This document shows positions 53,538 to 61,600 of a stretch of DNA of 64,000 nt, in pieces. Position 1 is the stretch's first letter; the number at the start of each line of letters is the position of its first letter. Made by a program: the position numbers and the translations under genes. This DNA comes from Chryseobacterium aahli (lineage in GTDB: Bacteria; Bacteroidota; Bacteroidia; Flavobacteriales; Weeksellaceae), in NCBI RefSeq assembly GCF_022699665.1, contig NZ_JALDNB010000003.1:372001-436000 (forward strand). The letters run 5' to 3'. A model generated the notes under the pieces. It did no database searches and had not been told where the DNA came from. It saw only the letters and a list, made by a program, of their open reading frames with translations.

Positions 53538-55748
53538 TTAATTTAATTGATTCAAAAATTGTTTCGCTTCTTCAAGTGCAGATTTGATGATACTTTTTAC
53601 TTCATCCAAATCCTCTTTCAATATTGAATTCTGTTCTGTTGTCATTTCCAACACATTCAGTTTTTCTTCCAAAGAGGGTAGAAGTCCCATTATCGCAACA
53701 CTCGATTTCAAATCGTGCGCTCTCAGTTTTACCGTTGTAAAGTCCTGATTTTGATAAGCTGCGGAAAGTTGCTCCAGATGTTGAGGAATATTATCAATGA
53801 ATTGTTGAGTTACTGTTTTTTCGAAAGAAGTATCTCCACCGCTTATTGATTGCATATAAGTCAAATCAATGTATTGAAATTTGAGCTGAGTTTTTTCGAT
53901 TTTTATTTCTTGTTGATGACTTTCCTGCAATCCAAAATTGGAGATTAATTTGAATAATTCTTCTTCCTTAATGGGTTTAGAAATGTATTCGTTCATTCCA
54001 CGGCTCATACATCTTTCGCGTTCGCCCGCCAAAGCGTGCGCTGTCATTGCGATGATGGGTGTGTTCAATTTCAGTTCTTCACGGATTGTTTGTGTGGCAA
54101 CATAACCGTCCATTTGTGGCATTTGGATGTCCATTAGAACCAAATCACAGTCGTTGTTTCTGAGAAATTCCACTGCTTCCAAGCCGTTATTTGCGGTGTC
54201 AAAATCGATGTTCCACTGTGATAGAAGATGTTTCATCAGACTTTGATTGATTGCATTATCATCCACGATTAACACTTTCAAAGGCGAATTTGTTATATCT
54301 TTAAAATAATCTGTATCAATTTTAGGAACCAGATTAAGTTGTTCTTTCGCAATTGTGTAAGGAATGTAAAAATGAAAAGTCGTTCCTTTTCCCTGTTCGC
54401 TTGTCACTTCAATGTCACCGTTTTGCAGTAATATCAGGCTTTTCACGATGGATAAACCTAATCCTGTTCCACCGTAATTTCTGGTTGTAGAATCTTCGCC
54501 TTGGTTAAATCTTTCAAAAACTTCGTTCAGTTTTTCTTTATCAATTCCAATTCCGGTATCCGAAATTTTGAAGGCGATGATGACTTCGTTTTCAGATTGT
54601 TGTTTATTGTAAATTTCAATAATAATGCTTCCATGATGCGTAAATTTGATGGCGTTTCCGATGAGGTTGACCAAGATTTGCGTCAGTCTCGTAGCATCAC
54701 CGATTAAAGTATCCGGAATGGAAGTGTCTATTTTGCTCGAAATTTTTAATCCTTTTTCTTTGGCGCGTTCAACAAAAAATGTTTCGACAGAATTTACCAA
54801 TCCATTGATACTGAATATTCCGGGTGTGATGCGCATCATTCCGGCTTCAATTTTTGATAAATCTAAAATATCATTAATTATGGCCATTAGATTTTCTCCC
54901 GACCGTTGAATTGACGAGACAAATTCCTTTGAAGTCTCATCCAAAGGTCTTTTCTGTAAAAGGTTGGTAAAGCCCAAAATTCCGCTCAAAGGTGTTCGGA
55001 TTTCATGGCTCATATTGGCAAGGAAGTTTTCTTTGGTTTGTGCGGCGACTGAAGCTTTTCTCTCTGCAACGTCTAATTCTTTGATTAATAAATGTTGTCT
55101 TTTGAACTGTCGGATGATGTGGTAACCAATGATAGAACCACTTAAAACCAATAAGGCGAGTAGAGAAATGTCGTAAAGTTTGGCCTTACTTCCCATTTCT
55201 GCATTTTTTTTGCTGAGGTCTGCCATTTGAAGTCGGCGACTTTTATAAATCTTGGCGGTAATGTCTGTGATTTCGTTCGATATTTTTCTTGCTCTTGGAT
55301 TGGCGATGGAAGTTTGGTCATCCATATCTCCGATTGAATGGTAGCGATGCAAAAGTTTTTCTTTGACGATTTTTTTGTCCATTGCCAGAACGCCCAATCT
55401 TTTTATCAGCTTGTTCTGTTCAGCATCTGCATTGTCTTTTGAAAGAGAATCTAGGAAGTTTTCTACCTCATCGATTTTTTGATCCACCCCATTTAAGTGT
55501 GTTGTGTCGTTCGTTGCAATTGAAGCTCTTATTCTACTTTCTACGCCTAAAATATCACGGTCGATTTCTCGTAAGTGGTTGCTGGAACTCAGTTCGTGCA
55601 GAAGGATATTGTTGTTTTTGATGAGCTCTTTCGTATTTCTTGCTGAATTGATTTGAACGGCAATCAACAATATAGAACCTGCAATGAATGTCAAAACAAT
55701 CAAGTATGCAAAGCGTTTATTGCCCATTACTGAAGATGTATTTTTCAT
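53538..55748 (-). CDS. Hybrid sensor histidine kinase with receiver and Hpt domains
   Basis: A 736-residue membrane kinase. Two membrane helices (about 13-32 and 193-213) enclose a helical CHASE3-like sensor region. HisKA has H248 in SHEIRTPLSG; the ATPase has NLIGNAIKF, SDTGIGI and GGTGLGLS. A receiver follows with D540 in LVLMDIQMPQMDG, then an Hpt domain with H678 in RAHDLKSS. All four relay features are intact. The next gene upstream is a LytTR response regulator with D53, so a relay H248 - D540 - H678 - D53 can be proposed. Confidence 0.94.
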   Translation of the reverse strand: MKNTSSVMGNKRFAYLIVLTFIAGSILLIAVQINSARNTKELIKNNNILLHELSSSNHLREIDRDILGVESRIRASIATNDTTHLNGVDQKIDEVENFLDSLSKDNADAEQNKLIKRLGVLAMDKKIVKEKLLHRYHSIGDMDDQTSIANPRARKISNEITDITAKIYKSRRLQMADLSKKNAEMGSKAKLYDISLLALLVLSGSIIGYHIIRQFKRQHLLIKELDVAERKASVAAQTKENFLANMSHEIRTPLSGILGFTNLLQKRPLDETSKEFVSSIQRSGENLMAIINDILDLSKIEAGMMRITPGIFSINGLVNSVETFFVERAKEKGLKISSKIDTSIPDTLIGDATRLTQILVNLIGNAIKFTHHGSIIIEIYNKQQSENEVIIAFKISDTGIGIDKEKLNEVFERFNQGEDSTTRNYGGTGLGLSIVKSLILLQNGDIEVTSEQGKGTTFHFYIPYTIAKEQLNLVPKIDTDYFKDITNSPLKVLIVDDNAINQSLMKHLLSQWNIDFDTANNGLEAVEFLRNNDCDLVLMDIQMPQMDGYVATQTIREELKLNTPIIAMTAHALAGERERCMSRGMNEYISKPIKEEELFKLISNFGLQESHQQEIKIEKTQLKFQYIDLTYMQSISGGDTSFEKTVTQQFIDNIPQHLEQLSAAYQNQDFTTVKLRAHDLKSSVAIMGLLPSLEEKLNVLEMTTEQNSILKEDLDEVKSIIKSALEEAKQFLNQLN

Positions 55749-55781
55749 AAGTGTTTGTACTTATTTTAAAATTGTGATTAA

Positions 55782-55838
55782 TCACCCCGTCAAAAATTCT
55801 TTGAATTTTCGCCACCCCTCCAAGGGAGGGGAATTTTT
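55782..55838. repeat. Dispersed intergenic repeat with CCCCTCC hairpin
   Basis: ATCACCCCGTCAAAAATTC leads into AAAATTC-TTT-GAATTTT and then CCCCTCC (55815-55821) paired with GGAGGGG (55825-55831). This type of unit is familiar from intergenic regions of Chryseobacterium-like genomes. It sits just upstream of the kinase gene. Confidence 0.55.
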
Positions 55839-55865
55839 ACAGTCGAATTGGAACGTTGAATTGTC

Positions 55866-55970
55866 GCAGCCCGACTTGAGCGGAAATCCTTTTTTGCTTG
55901 TTCTCAAGTTCTATTTAGACTGAAATCGTGTGCAAAAAAGATTGGGAGCGGAAGGCGGATTAAGCTGCCC
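55866..55970. repeat. Intergenic repeat, copy 2, inverted relative to 47683-47801
   Basis: The arms are GCAGCCCGACTTGAGCGGA (55866-55884) and a 27-bp segment at 55944-55970 (GGGAGCGGAAGGCGG, ending AAGCTGCCC). The first is an exact reverse complement of 47783-47801; the second matches the 47683-47709 arm at 25 of 27 positions. The middle differs and lacks the GTCATTGCGA hairpin of copy 1. Confidence 0.85.
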
Positions 55971-55996
55971 AAATAATAGATAAAACCTAATCAGGT

Positions 55997-56692
55997 CTAA
56001 AAAACATTCATCCTAGTGTTGAGTGCCTTTCGGTAAGCATCTGCAACGGATATGAATTTTCCGTTGATCATAATTCCGCCGTCCTGAAGGGTATCTATCT
56101 TGCCGATAGAAACGATGTAAGAGCGATGAACCCTTATGAAATGGTCTTTGGGTAAGCGCTCTTCGGCAGTTTTCATTTTACCGTGGATGGCGAACATTTT
56201 TTCTCTTGTGTAAAACTTCACGTAATCGCCCATTGCCTCCGCATAAAAAATATCGTCTAGCTTCAAACGCCTTGTGATATTGGAATCTCTGACGAATAGG
56301 AACTCGTCTTTGGTGACTTCTACATCTTCTTTTCTGCTGTCCAAAATCGACTGCGCTTTGCTAACTGCCTGTAAAAATCTCGCAGGCATCACTGGTTTCA
56401 GGATGTAATCTGCGATATTGAGTTCAAAAGCTTCGAGTGCATAATCTTTGTTGGATGACGTGAAAATGATGATGATATCTTTCCCGGAAAGGTTTTTTGT
56501 GAGTTCGATTCCGGTCATTTCCGGCATTTCGATGTCCAAAAATATCAAGTCAATCTGATTGGTCTGCAAATGATTATAAGCTTCTATCGCATTAGAATAT
56601 TCGCTGACAATTGTAAGATTCGGAATCTGCTTTGCCAAATGCGCCAACGTTGTTCTTGCAATGTCATTATCATCGACAATTAAAGCTTTCAT
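55997..56692 (-). CDS. LytTR family response regulator
   Basis: A 231-residue regulator: receiver domain with D7/D8 and phosphoacceptor D53 (DLIFLDIEMPEMTG), and a C-terminal LytTR DNA-binding domain (FLFVRDSNITRRLKLDDIFYAEAMGDYVKFYT, LPKDHFIRVHRSYIVSIGKID). LytTR proteins bind pairs of short direct repeats about two helical turns apart, upstream of promoters. Three such sites occur within 5 kb (51538, 52528, 57306). The hybrid kinase gene is next on the same strand, beyond a 248-bp repeat-filled gap. Confidence 0.95.
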   Translation of the reverse strand: MKALIVDDNDIARTTLAHLAKQIPNLTIVSEYSNAIEAYNHLQTNQIDLIFLDIEMPEMTGIELTKNLSGKDIIIIFTSSNKDYALEAFELNIADYILKPVMPARFLQAVSKAQSILDSRKEDVEVTKDEFLFVRDSNITRRLKLDDIFYAEAMGDYVKFYTREKMFAIHGKMKTAEERLPKDHFIRVHRSYIVSIGKIDTLQDGGIMINGKFISVADAYRKALNTRMNVF

Positions 56693-56749
56693 AGGAATAG
56701 TTTATTATGGTTGACACAAATATAATTATTCCTTTTTTTATTTTCTCAA

Positions 56750-57223
56750 TTATCTAAAGTAAGAACGAATCATCCAGGCCATTTCTTCATGCGTTTCTAT
56801 CAGGCTTGTGATGAAGTCGCTGGAACCGTAATCTTTGTATTTTTCTGCAAAAGGCGTCACATTTCCTCTTAGAAAATCGATGATGCTTTCGTGGTCTTTT
56901 AAAAGGTCTTTCATGAAGCCCAATCCGTCATTGGTTCTCTCGCTGTATTCTGTAAGATGCGTCAGCTCAAGATACATTTTCATTGTTGCGGGTGCGTAAT
57001 GTCCGATTTTTCTTAGACGTTCTGCAACGCTGTCGATCAATTCATCCAATTGTTTGTATTGTTCTTCGAAGAAAATGTGGTTGGCGTGGAAATTGTCGCC
57101 AGTCACGTTCCAGTGGGCGTTTCTGGTTTTGATGTAAAGTACAGTTTCGTCAGCTAATAATTTTGCCAATTGTTCTGCAACAGCTTCTGTGTTTTTTTCT
57201 GTAATTCCGATGTGAGTTTTCAT
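56750..57223 (-). CDS. dps: Dps family DNA-binding ferritin-like protein
   Basis: A 157-residue dodecameric mini-ferritin that oxidises Fe2+ with H2O2 and protects DNA. The intersubunit ferroxidase residues are visible in TRNAHWNVTGDNFHANHIFFEEQYKQLDELIDSVAERLR. The length is standard. It lies 57 bp before the LytTR gene on the same strand. A LytTR-type operator with promoter lies upstream (57268-57332), so peroxide or stationary-phase signals probably reach it through this regulator. Confidence 0.95.
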   Translation of the reverse strand: MKTHIGITEKNTEAVAEQLAKLLADETVLYIKTRNAHWNVTGDNFHANHIFFEEQYKQLDELIDSVAERLRKIGHYAPATMKMYLELTHLTEYSERTNDGLGFMKDLLKDHESIIDFLRGNVTPFAEKYKDYGSSDFITSLIETHEEMAWMIRSYFR

Positions 57224-57267
57224 AAGATAAGATTTTAAGTTTAAAGCTTTATTGCTCTAATTCTTGT

Positions 57268-57332
57268 GTAAAGGTCTGCAGGAATCTTATGAAAGTGATG
57301 GATTTTTCGGTGAACGGGCAAAAAGGGTCGGT
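57268..57332 (-). promoter_or_regulatory. LytTR-type operator and promoter of dps
   Basis: On the coding strand ACCGAC (57332-57327) and ACCGAA (57311-57306) are 21 bp apart around TTTTTGCCCGTTC. Exactly 35 bp after the second is GACCTTTAC (57276-57268), the counterpart of TAGCTTTAC at the other two promoters. The 57333-57483 remainder shows nothing else. Confidence 0.7.
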
Positions 57333-57483
57333 GGAATTGCTGAAAAATGATTTCTATGTATTGGTAAACATTTACAAAAACAAATCCCAACTCTCGTCAG
57401 GATTTTCTTCATTCTTCAGTTTTGTAATTTATCCACCACAAGCAAAAGTCTTGTTATGCCTTAGTTTTTAAATATAGCTGATT

Positions 57484-58023
57484 TTAAAATCGATAGCCAA
57501 TACTCAATCCAAACTTTGCAACCACAGTATGATCAGTTTTGTCTGCATTGAACAAAAGTTTTCCGTAAGCTGCGTTGGCTTCAAAAACCAATCCTTTTTT
57601 TGTGACTATTTTATAGCCAAGACCAGCACCCAGCACAACATCATAAACATCTTTATTTTCAGTGAATGTTATTTGGTCTGCTGCATATATTTTTTTTCCG
57701 TCAATGGAAGTGAATGCTCCAAATCCTTCGACAAAAAATCCAGAAGCATATTTTTTTCCAAAATAATATCTGTAATAGGGGGAAACGTAGTAATTCGTAT
57801 CCTCATCTTTTGTATCATCGTAAACAAAAAATGCAGAAATCCCCAGTGATGAGTTTTTGTTGAGATGCCGTTCAAAACCTGCTTCCACAGCACCGAATAA
57901 CGGCGAGATAAGATTCAGTTTAATTTCATTGTTCTTCTGATAAGGATTTGCGTCAGTTTCATTTTGAGCATTGACAGAGCAAAAAACAAACAAAATGATG
58001 AGTAGTAAAAAGTTCTTTTTCAT
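57484..58023 (-). CDS. Outer-membrane beta-barrel protein (DUF3575-like)
   Basis: A 179-residue exported protein; signal peptide to about residue 20 (FVFCSVNAQ). The mature part alternates polar and hydrophobic residues in strands (IKLNLISPLFGAVEAGFERHL, SSLGISAFFVYDD, YYVSPYYRYYFGKKYASGFFVEGFGAF, VVLGAGLGYKIV, VVAKFGLSIGYRF) and ends in a phenylalanine, as an eight-stranded barrel does. Function unknown. Confidence 0.82.
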   Translation of the reverse strand: MKKNFLLLIILFVFCSVNAQNETDANPYQKNNEIKLNLISPLFGAVEAGFERHLNKNSSLGISAFFVYDDTKDEDTNYYVSPYYRYYFGKKYASGFFVEGFGAFTSIDGKKIYAADQITFTENKDVYDVVLGAGLGYKIVTKKGLVFEANAAYGKLLFNADKTDHTVVAKFGLSIGYRF

Positions 58024-58113
58024 AAAAAAGTTAATTTGAATTATTTAAGTGCAAAACTCAAATAATTCAAATTAGAACGGGTTTCAAAAGCTTAAAACTG
58101 GAGAAAATGGTAC

Positions 58114-59250
58114 TTATTTGGTGGTGTTTTTATATTCATTGGGTGTTTGACCGGTAACTTTTTTAAAGGCATTGTAAAAAGTCGTTTTTGATGTAAATCC
58201 AGATTCTAATCCCATTGTCAACAAAGTATAGTTTTCATATTCTGGATCTGATATCATTTCTTTGACAGCTTCCACGCGATATTGATTGATATAATGGGCA
58301 AAATTATCTCCTGTTATCGTGTTTACAATTTGTGAAACATATCCTGCACTTATGCCTAATTTTTCAGCTACTTTTTCTCTGTTTAATGTACTGTCGGTAT
58401 AAATGTGATCATCTTTGCAGAGCAGCTCAAGTTTTTGAAAATAAAGGTTATCTGCCGTGATAGATTCCTTATATTCTAGTGGTGTACTATTCTGTACAAT
58501 TTGCAGATTGGGATGCGAAATAGCCGAATCATTATTTAAAAAATTGTAGATAGCCTCTTTATTTTTGGCCAATTTATATTTGTAAATACCAATATAAGCA
58601 ATCCAATGAATGACGAATGTTGCACATAAAGCCAATACACTCATAGTAGAAGAAATGTCATAGTTTAAAAGTAAACCCGCTAGAGCGGTAATAAGCCAAA
58701 CAAACAACAATAAAGAAACAAAGGTAAGTAAGGTAATTATCCATTTTTTTTCCTGTGAATCTTTTAAATGTCTTATTATGAAATAAGAGTAAATAGGCAA
58801 AAATGGGATAAATGTAACGGCTAAAGAAAGATGAATCAAACCAAGTATGCTGATTACAGCGATGCCTGACTCAGGAATAGTATAAATCCCAGCAACATAA
58901 TCAAGATCATTTATAATGTTAAGAACAGCGGAATAGGCAAATGGAATAAAATACCAATAGTTTTTTAGTTTGCTTTTTCCAGTGGTATCAGTCCTGTTTT
59001 TAATAAATAAGAATAGGAAAGTAGGTATTAGAAATACCCACTCGATGTTGTTTATAAAACGTAGAAGAGGGTAGGAGGTGAATACCTGTTGAATCTCAAA
59101 AACATGAGTCAGTAATTTAATTGAAAGTGTAAATAGTAAGTAGGCTAAATATTTATTTGATTGACTATTGAATAGAGAAGACTTTAAAATGACTAAGCCT
59201 AAGATGATTCCCTGGAAAATTGCAATATTTAAAAGTGTTGTATAAATCAA
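58114..59250 (-). CDS. AraC-family regulator with N-terminal membrane domain
   Basis: A 378-residue protein. The first 230 residues contain seven hydrophobic helices (ILGLVILKSSLF through FVIHWIAYIGIY); the C-terminal 100 residues are an AraC/XylS double helix-turn-helix (EKLGISAGYVSQIVNTITGDNFAHYINQYRVEAV, YTLLTMGLESGFTSKTTFYNAFKKVTGQTPNEY). Such membrane-tethered AraC regulators are frequent in Bacteroidota and control nearby genes in response to unknown signals. Targets could include the barrel gene next to it. Confidence 0.9.
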   Translation of the reverse strand: MIYTTLLNIAIFQGIILGLVILKSSLFNSQSNKYLAYLLFTLSIKLLTHVFEIQQVFTSYPLLRFINNIEWVFLIPTFLFLFIKNRTDTTGKSKLKNYWYFIPFAYSAVLNIINDLDYVAGIYTIPESGIAVISILGLIHLSLAVTFIPFLPIYSYFIIRHLKDSQEKKWIITLLTFVSLLLFVWLITALAGLLLNYDISSTMSVLALCATFVIHWIAYIGIYKYKLAKNKEAIYNFLNNDSAISHPNLQIVQNSTPLEYKESITADNLYFQKLELLCKDDHIYTDSTLNREKVAEKLGISAGYVSQIVNTITGDNFAHYINQYRVEAVKEMISDPEYENYTLLTMGLESGFTSKTTFYNAFKKVTGQTPNEYKNTTK

Positions 59251-59440
59251 TTTTTTATGAAAGTTGTTTTGGAATATTATCGTTTAAATATAGCTTTTTC
59301 ATACGAATTGATAAAAACAAATTTATATTTATACTAATAGTTTTTTTTTGTTTTAAACTTCGCAAAACTAAGCAATTTCTTTTGATTTAGGTTTGATGAG
59401 GTTCTTTAAAAATGATACGACTATGTTTATTTTTCTAGTA

Positions 59441-59953
59441 TTATTTTATGTTTTGTCCCTTTTTCCATTTGCGAATTCTTCCTCTTGCATTGGTGTAAGG
59501 GGAAGCGGTATTGAATTGTATCATTCTTCCCAAAGTCCATTTTTCGTACCAGCTTACTTCGTAAAGTTCCTTATTCGATTTGTTTTCTATCAATTCTAAA
59601 ATCTGTTCAACGGTTTTGTTCAATTTTTCAGTTAAAATATTGAAGTCATCATCTTTATAATCTGCATAGAATTTTTGGGCAAGTTTTCCAAGTTTGTTCC
59701 ATTTGTAACTAGTTTCGGGAAAATCAACAATTTCTTTATTATCTATCTTCTTGTTCCATTTCAAAACCAATTCTCCCCAACCGACAAGATAAGCCACCAA
59801 ATTATTGATGCTCATTAATGTTCCTTTGGAATGCCCTTCCAATTCTTGAAGGTTGGTCATATGGGAAGGAATTGTAGATAATTCTTTATTTAATTTGGAA
59901 AAATTTTCAACAATTGCTTTTTGTAATTCTTCTTTATTGGTTGGAACAGCCAT
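59441..59953 (-). CDS. ClbS/DfsB family four-helix-bundle protein (DUF1706)
   Basis: I use the ATG at 59953 (170 residues, MAVPTNKEELQKAIVENF); a longer frame to 60037 overlaps the GNAT gene. AVPTNKEEL, LEGHSKGTLMSINNLVAYLVGWGELVLKW and SWYEKWTLGRMIQFNTASPYTNARGRIRKW are characteristic of ClbS/DfsB. ClbS hydrolyses colibactin warheads in E. coli; most relatives have unknown substrates. It is part of a run of minus-strand accessory genes. Confidence 0.9.
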   Translation of the reverse strand: MAVPTNKEELQKAIVENFSKLNKELSTIPSHMTNLQELEGHSKGTLMSINNLVAYLVGWGELVLKWNKKIDNKEIVDFPETSYKWNKLGKLAQKFYADYKDDDFNILTEKLNKTVEQILELIENKSNKELYEVSWYEKWTLGRMIQFNTASPYTNARGRIRKWKKGQNIK

Positions 59954-59963
59954 TTTTATACTT

Positions 59964-60407
59964 CTATTTGATAAATTCGCAATTGCTCTTCCCATGGATG
60001 ATACCTTGCCCGATGTAGGTAAAACCATATTTTTCATAATAGCCTGTGTGGCCTGTGCATAAGTTCAAATGTTTAAATCCGGCTAATTTTGTGTCTTCTT
60101 TTGCTTTTTCTAAAAGTAATGAACCGTAAGCATTGCCTCTGTGGTTTTCATCAATGTAAATCGCACAAACCCAAGGATACAAATTCATTCTACTGATGAA
60201 ATCGTTTGTAATCAATCCTGCACAGCCAATTATTTCTCCCTCTTTTTCAAGTAGATACCATTGTGGTAAAGACTGTGTTGCGTGAATGCTGTTTGAAATG
60301 CAATCTTCATAAATGATGGGAGAAACTTCGGACCAACATCCAAAATTAAACTTTTTAGTGTTGATGACAGTCTTTCCAGCAACTGATGTAGGCAGTTCGT
60401 TGTTTAT
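59964..60407 (-). CDS. GNAT family N-acetyltransferase without a recognisable start codon
   Basis: The frame open down to 59964 encodes a GNAT domain (WYLLEKEGEIIGCAGLI, VCAIYIDENHRGNAYGSLLLEKAKE with the acetyl-CoA loop, LCTGHTGYYEKYGFTYIG). Homologous-looking sequence extends upstream beyond a TTG at 60215 to at least NNELPTSVAGKTV. The only start-like codon at the right place is ATA at 60407-60405, which overlaps the TAA of the FMN reductase gene. Either a non-standard start with coupling, or an inactivated gene. The 147-residue length is normal for GNAT. Confidence 0.65.
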   Translation of the reverse strand: MNNELPTSVAGKTVINTKKFNFGCWSEVSPIIYEDCISNSIHATQSLPQWYLLEKEGEIIGCAGLITNDFISRMNLYPWVCAIYIDENHRGNAYGSLLLEKAKEDTKLAGFKHLNLCTGHTGYYEKYGFTYIGQGIIHGKSNCEFIK

Positions 60408-60943
60408 TTCTCGTTTATTAACTTTATCAAAGCACTAATAAATTTGTCTAATTGTAGTTTAGTTTCACTGTCAATTAAATTGCCTTGTTGGTCAAATTTC
60501 CCTTTAATACCTTGAATTAGCAAACTTGTTTCATTAGTAAATTTAGCCATAGCAGTTTTCATTATAAGTTGCAGTTCTTCGTGTCCTTTTTGTCCGTTTG
60601 CAGAAGCTGTTATCAGTCCAATAGGTTTGTCCGAAAAAATTGTTGTCGAAATGCACCATTCAATTGCATTCTTCAGTCCACTTGGAATACTAAAAACATA
60701 TTCTGGTGTACAAATAATTATTCCGTCCGCTTGTTCAATCCTTTTTCTGAGTTCAATAATTTGTTCTGGTGGATTGTTTACCGTAAGTTCAGGGTCAAAA
60801 TGAGGCAATAGTTTTAGGTCGTTATAAGTTGTCAAGTCAAAGTTATCGATTGTCAACACTGCAATTTGTTCAACAAGTTTTAGGTTTGAAGAATTTTCGC
60901 TGGCACTTCCAATAATTGCTAAAATGTTTTTCTTTTCTATCAT
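60404..60943 (-). CDS. NADPH-dependent FMN reductase family protein
   Basis: A 179-residue flavodoxin-fold enzyme. The N-terminal ILAIIGSASENSSN phosphate loop, the CTPEYVFSIPSGLKNAIEW motif and the SANGQKGHEEL segment are characteristic. It reduces FMN, quinones or related acceptors with NAD(P)H. Its stop overlaps the presumed start of the GNAT gene. Confidence 0.9.
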   Translation of the reverse strand: MIEKKNILAIIGSASENSSNLKLVEQIAVLTIDNFDLTTYNDLKLLPHFDPELTVNNPPEQIIELRKRIEQADGIIICTPEYVFSIPSGLKNAIEWCISTTIFSDKPIGLITASANGQKGHEELQLIMKTAMAKFTNETSLLIQGIKGKFDQQGNLIDSETKLQLDKFISALIKLINEK

Positions 60944-61028
60944 TTTACTTCTGTAGGTTTTTTGTCTTTGGGGGCATAATGACCACTAAGGTTTTAGGGC
61001 TTTAAATTAAGTAGGGAAAAGCAAATGT

Positions 61029-61427
61029 TTAATCTTCAAAAACCTCTCCTGCAAATGGATTATCCACTAACCACAACCAAATTCCTTTGTCGTTTTTCTT
61101 CATTATACAACTTGTTGCGCCACTCATTTCGATAGGATTTCCGTCTGGCATTATTGCTTTTAATGAATATTTGTCAATCCAAATAGCAAGGTTTCCTACA
61201 ATCGTTACTTTATGTTTGCTTCCAATTATTTGCGGTTTCCAAGTGCAAAGATGTACCATTGATTTTTTAATATTTTGTAAGCCGGAAATTTCTTTCCCGT
61301 CTCTCTCAATGTAAATTGCATCTTCGTCGAAACAACTCAACACTCCCTGTAAGTCCCCATTTAAAATACAATTACGAAAATATTTTACTGCTTCTGCTGG
61401 AACGGTTCTGTCAAATTTCTCTGTCAT
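61029..61427 (-). CDS. NTF2-like (SnoaL/SgcJ-type) protein
   Basis: A 132-residue small cone-shaped fold protein (PAEAVKYFRNCILNGDLQGVLSCFDEDAIYIERDGKEISGLQNIKKSM, VTIVGNLAIWIDKYSLKAIMPDG). No catalytic motif is evident; relatives act as isomerases, hydrolases or ligand binders. It is part of the accessory run. The 61428-61600 gap shows no feature. Confidence 0.85.
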   Translation of the reverse strand: MTEKFDRTVPAEAVKYFRNCILNGDLQGVLSCFDEDAIYIERDGKEISGLQNIKKSMVHLCTWKPQIIGSKHKVTIVGNLAIWIDKYSLKAIMPDGNPIEMSGATSCIMKKNDKGIWLWLVDNPFAGEVFED

Positions 61428-61600
61428 TATTTTTTTGTTTGTTGAATAATTGTTTGTAGCTATCTGCCAGATTTATCGGTTGGATATTCGGCATTTAAAA
61501 GATTTTCACCGAAATTATCAAGTGTTTGATTAATGATTTCATTTTTTTAATTGCCTTAAATCTTTGTTAAACAATATTTTTAAGGTTTCTATTAAAATAG

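Noticed and set aside
57289..57471. 60-codon plus-strand frame upstream of dps
   Set aside because: It covers the LytTR-type operator of dps and has no protein character; the conserved bases are explained by the operator.
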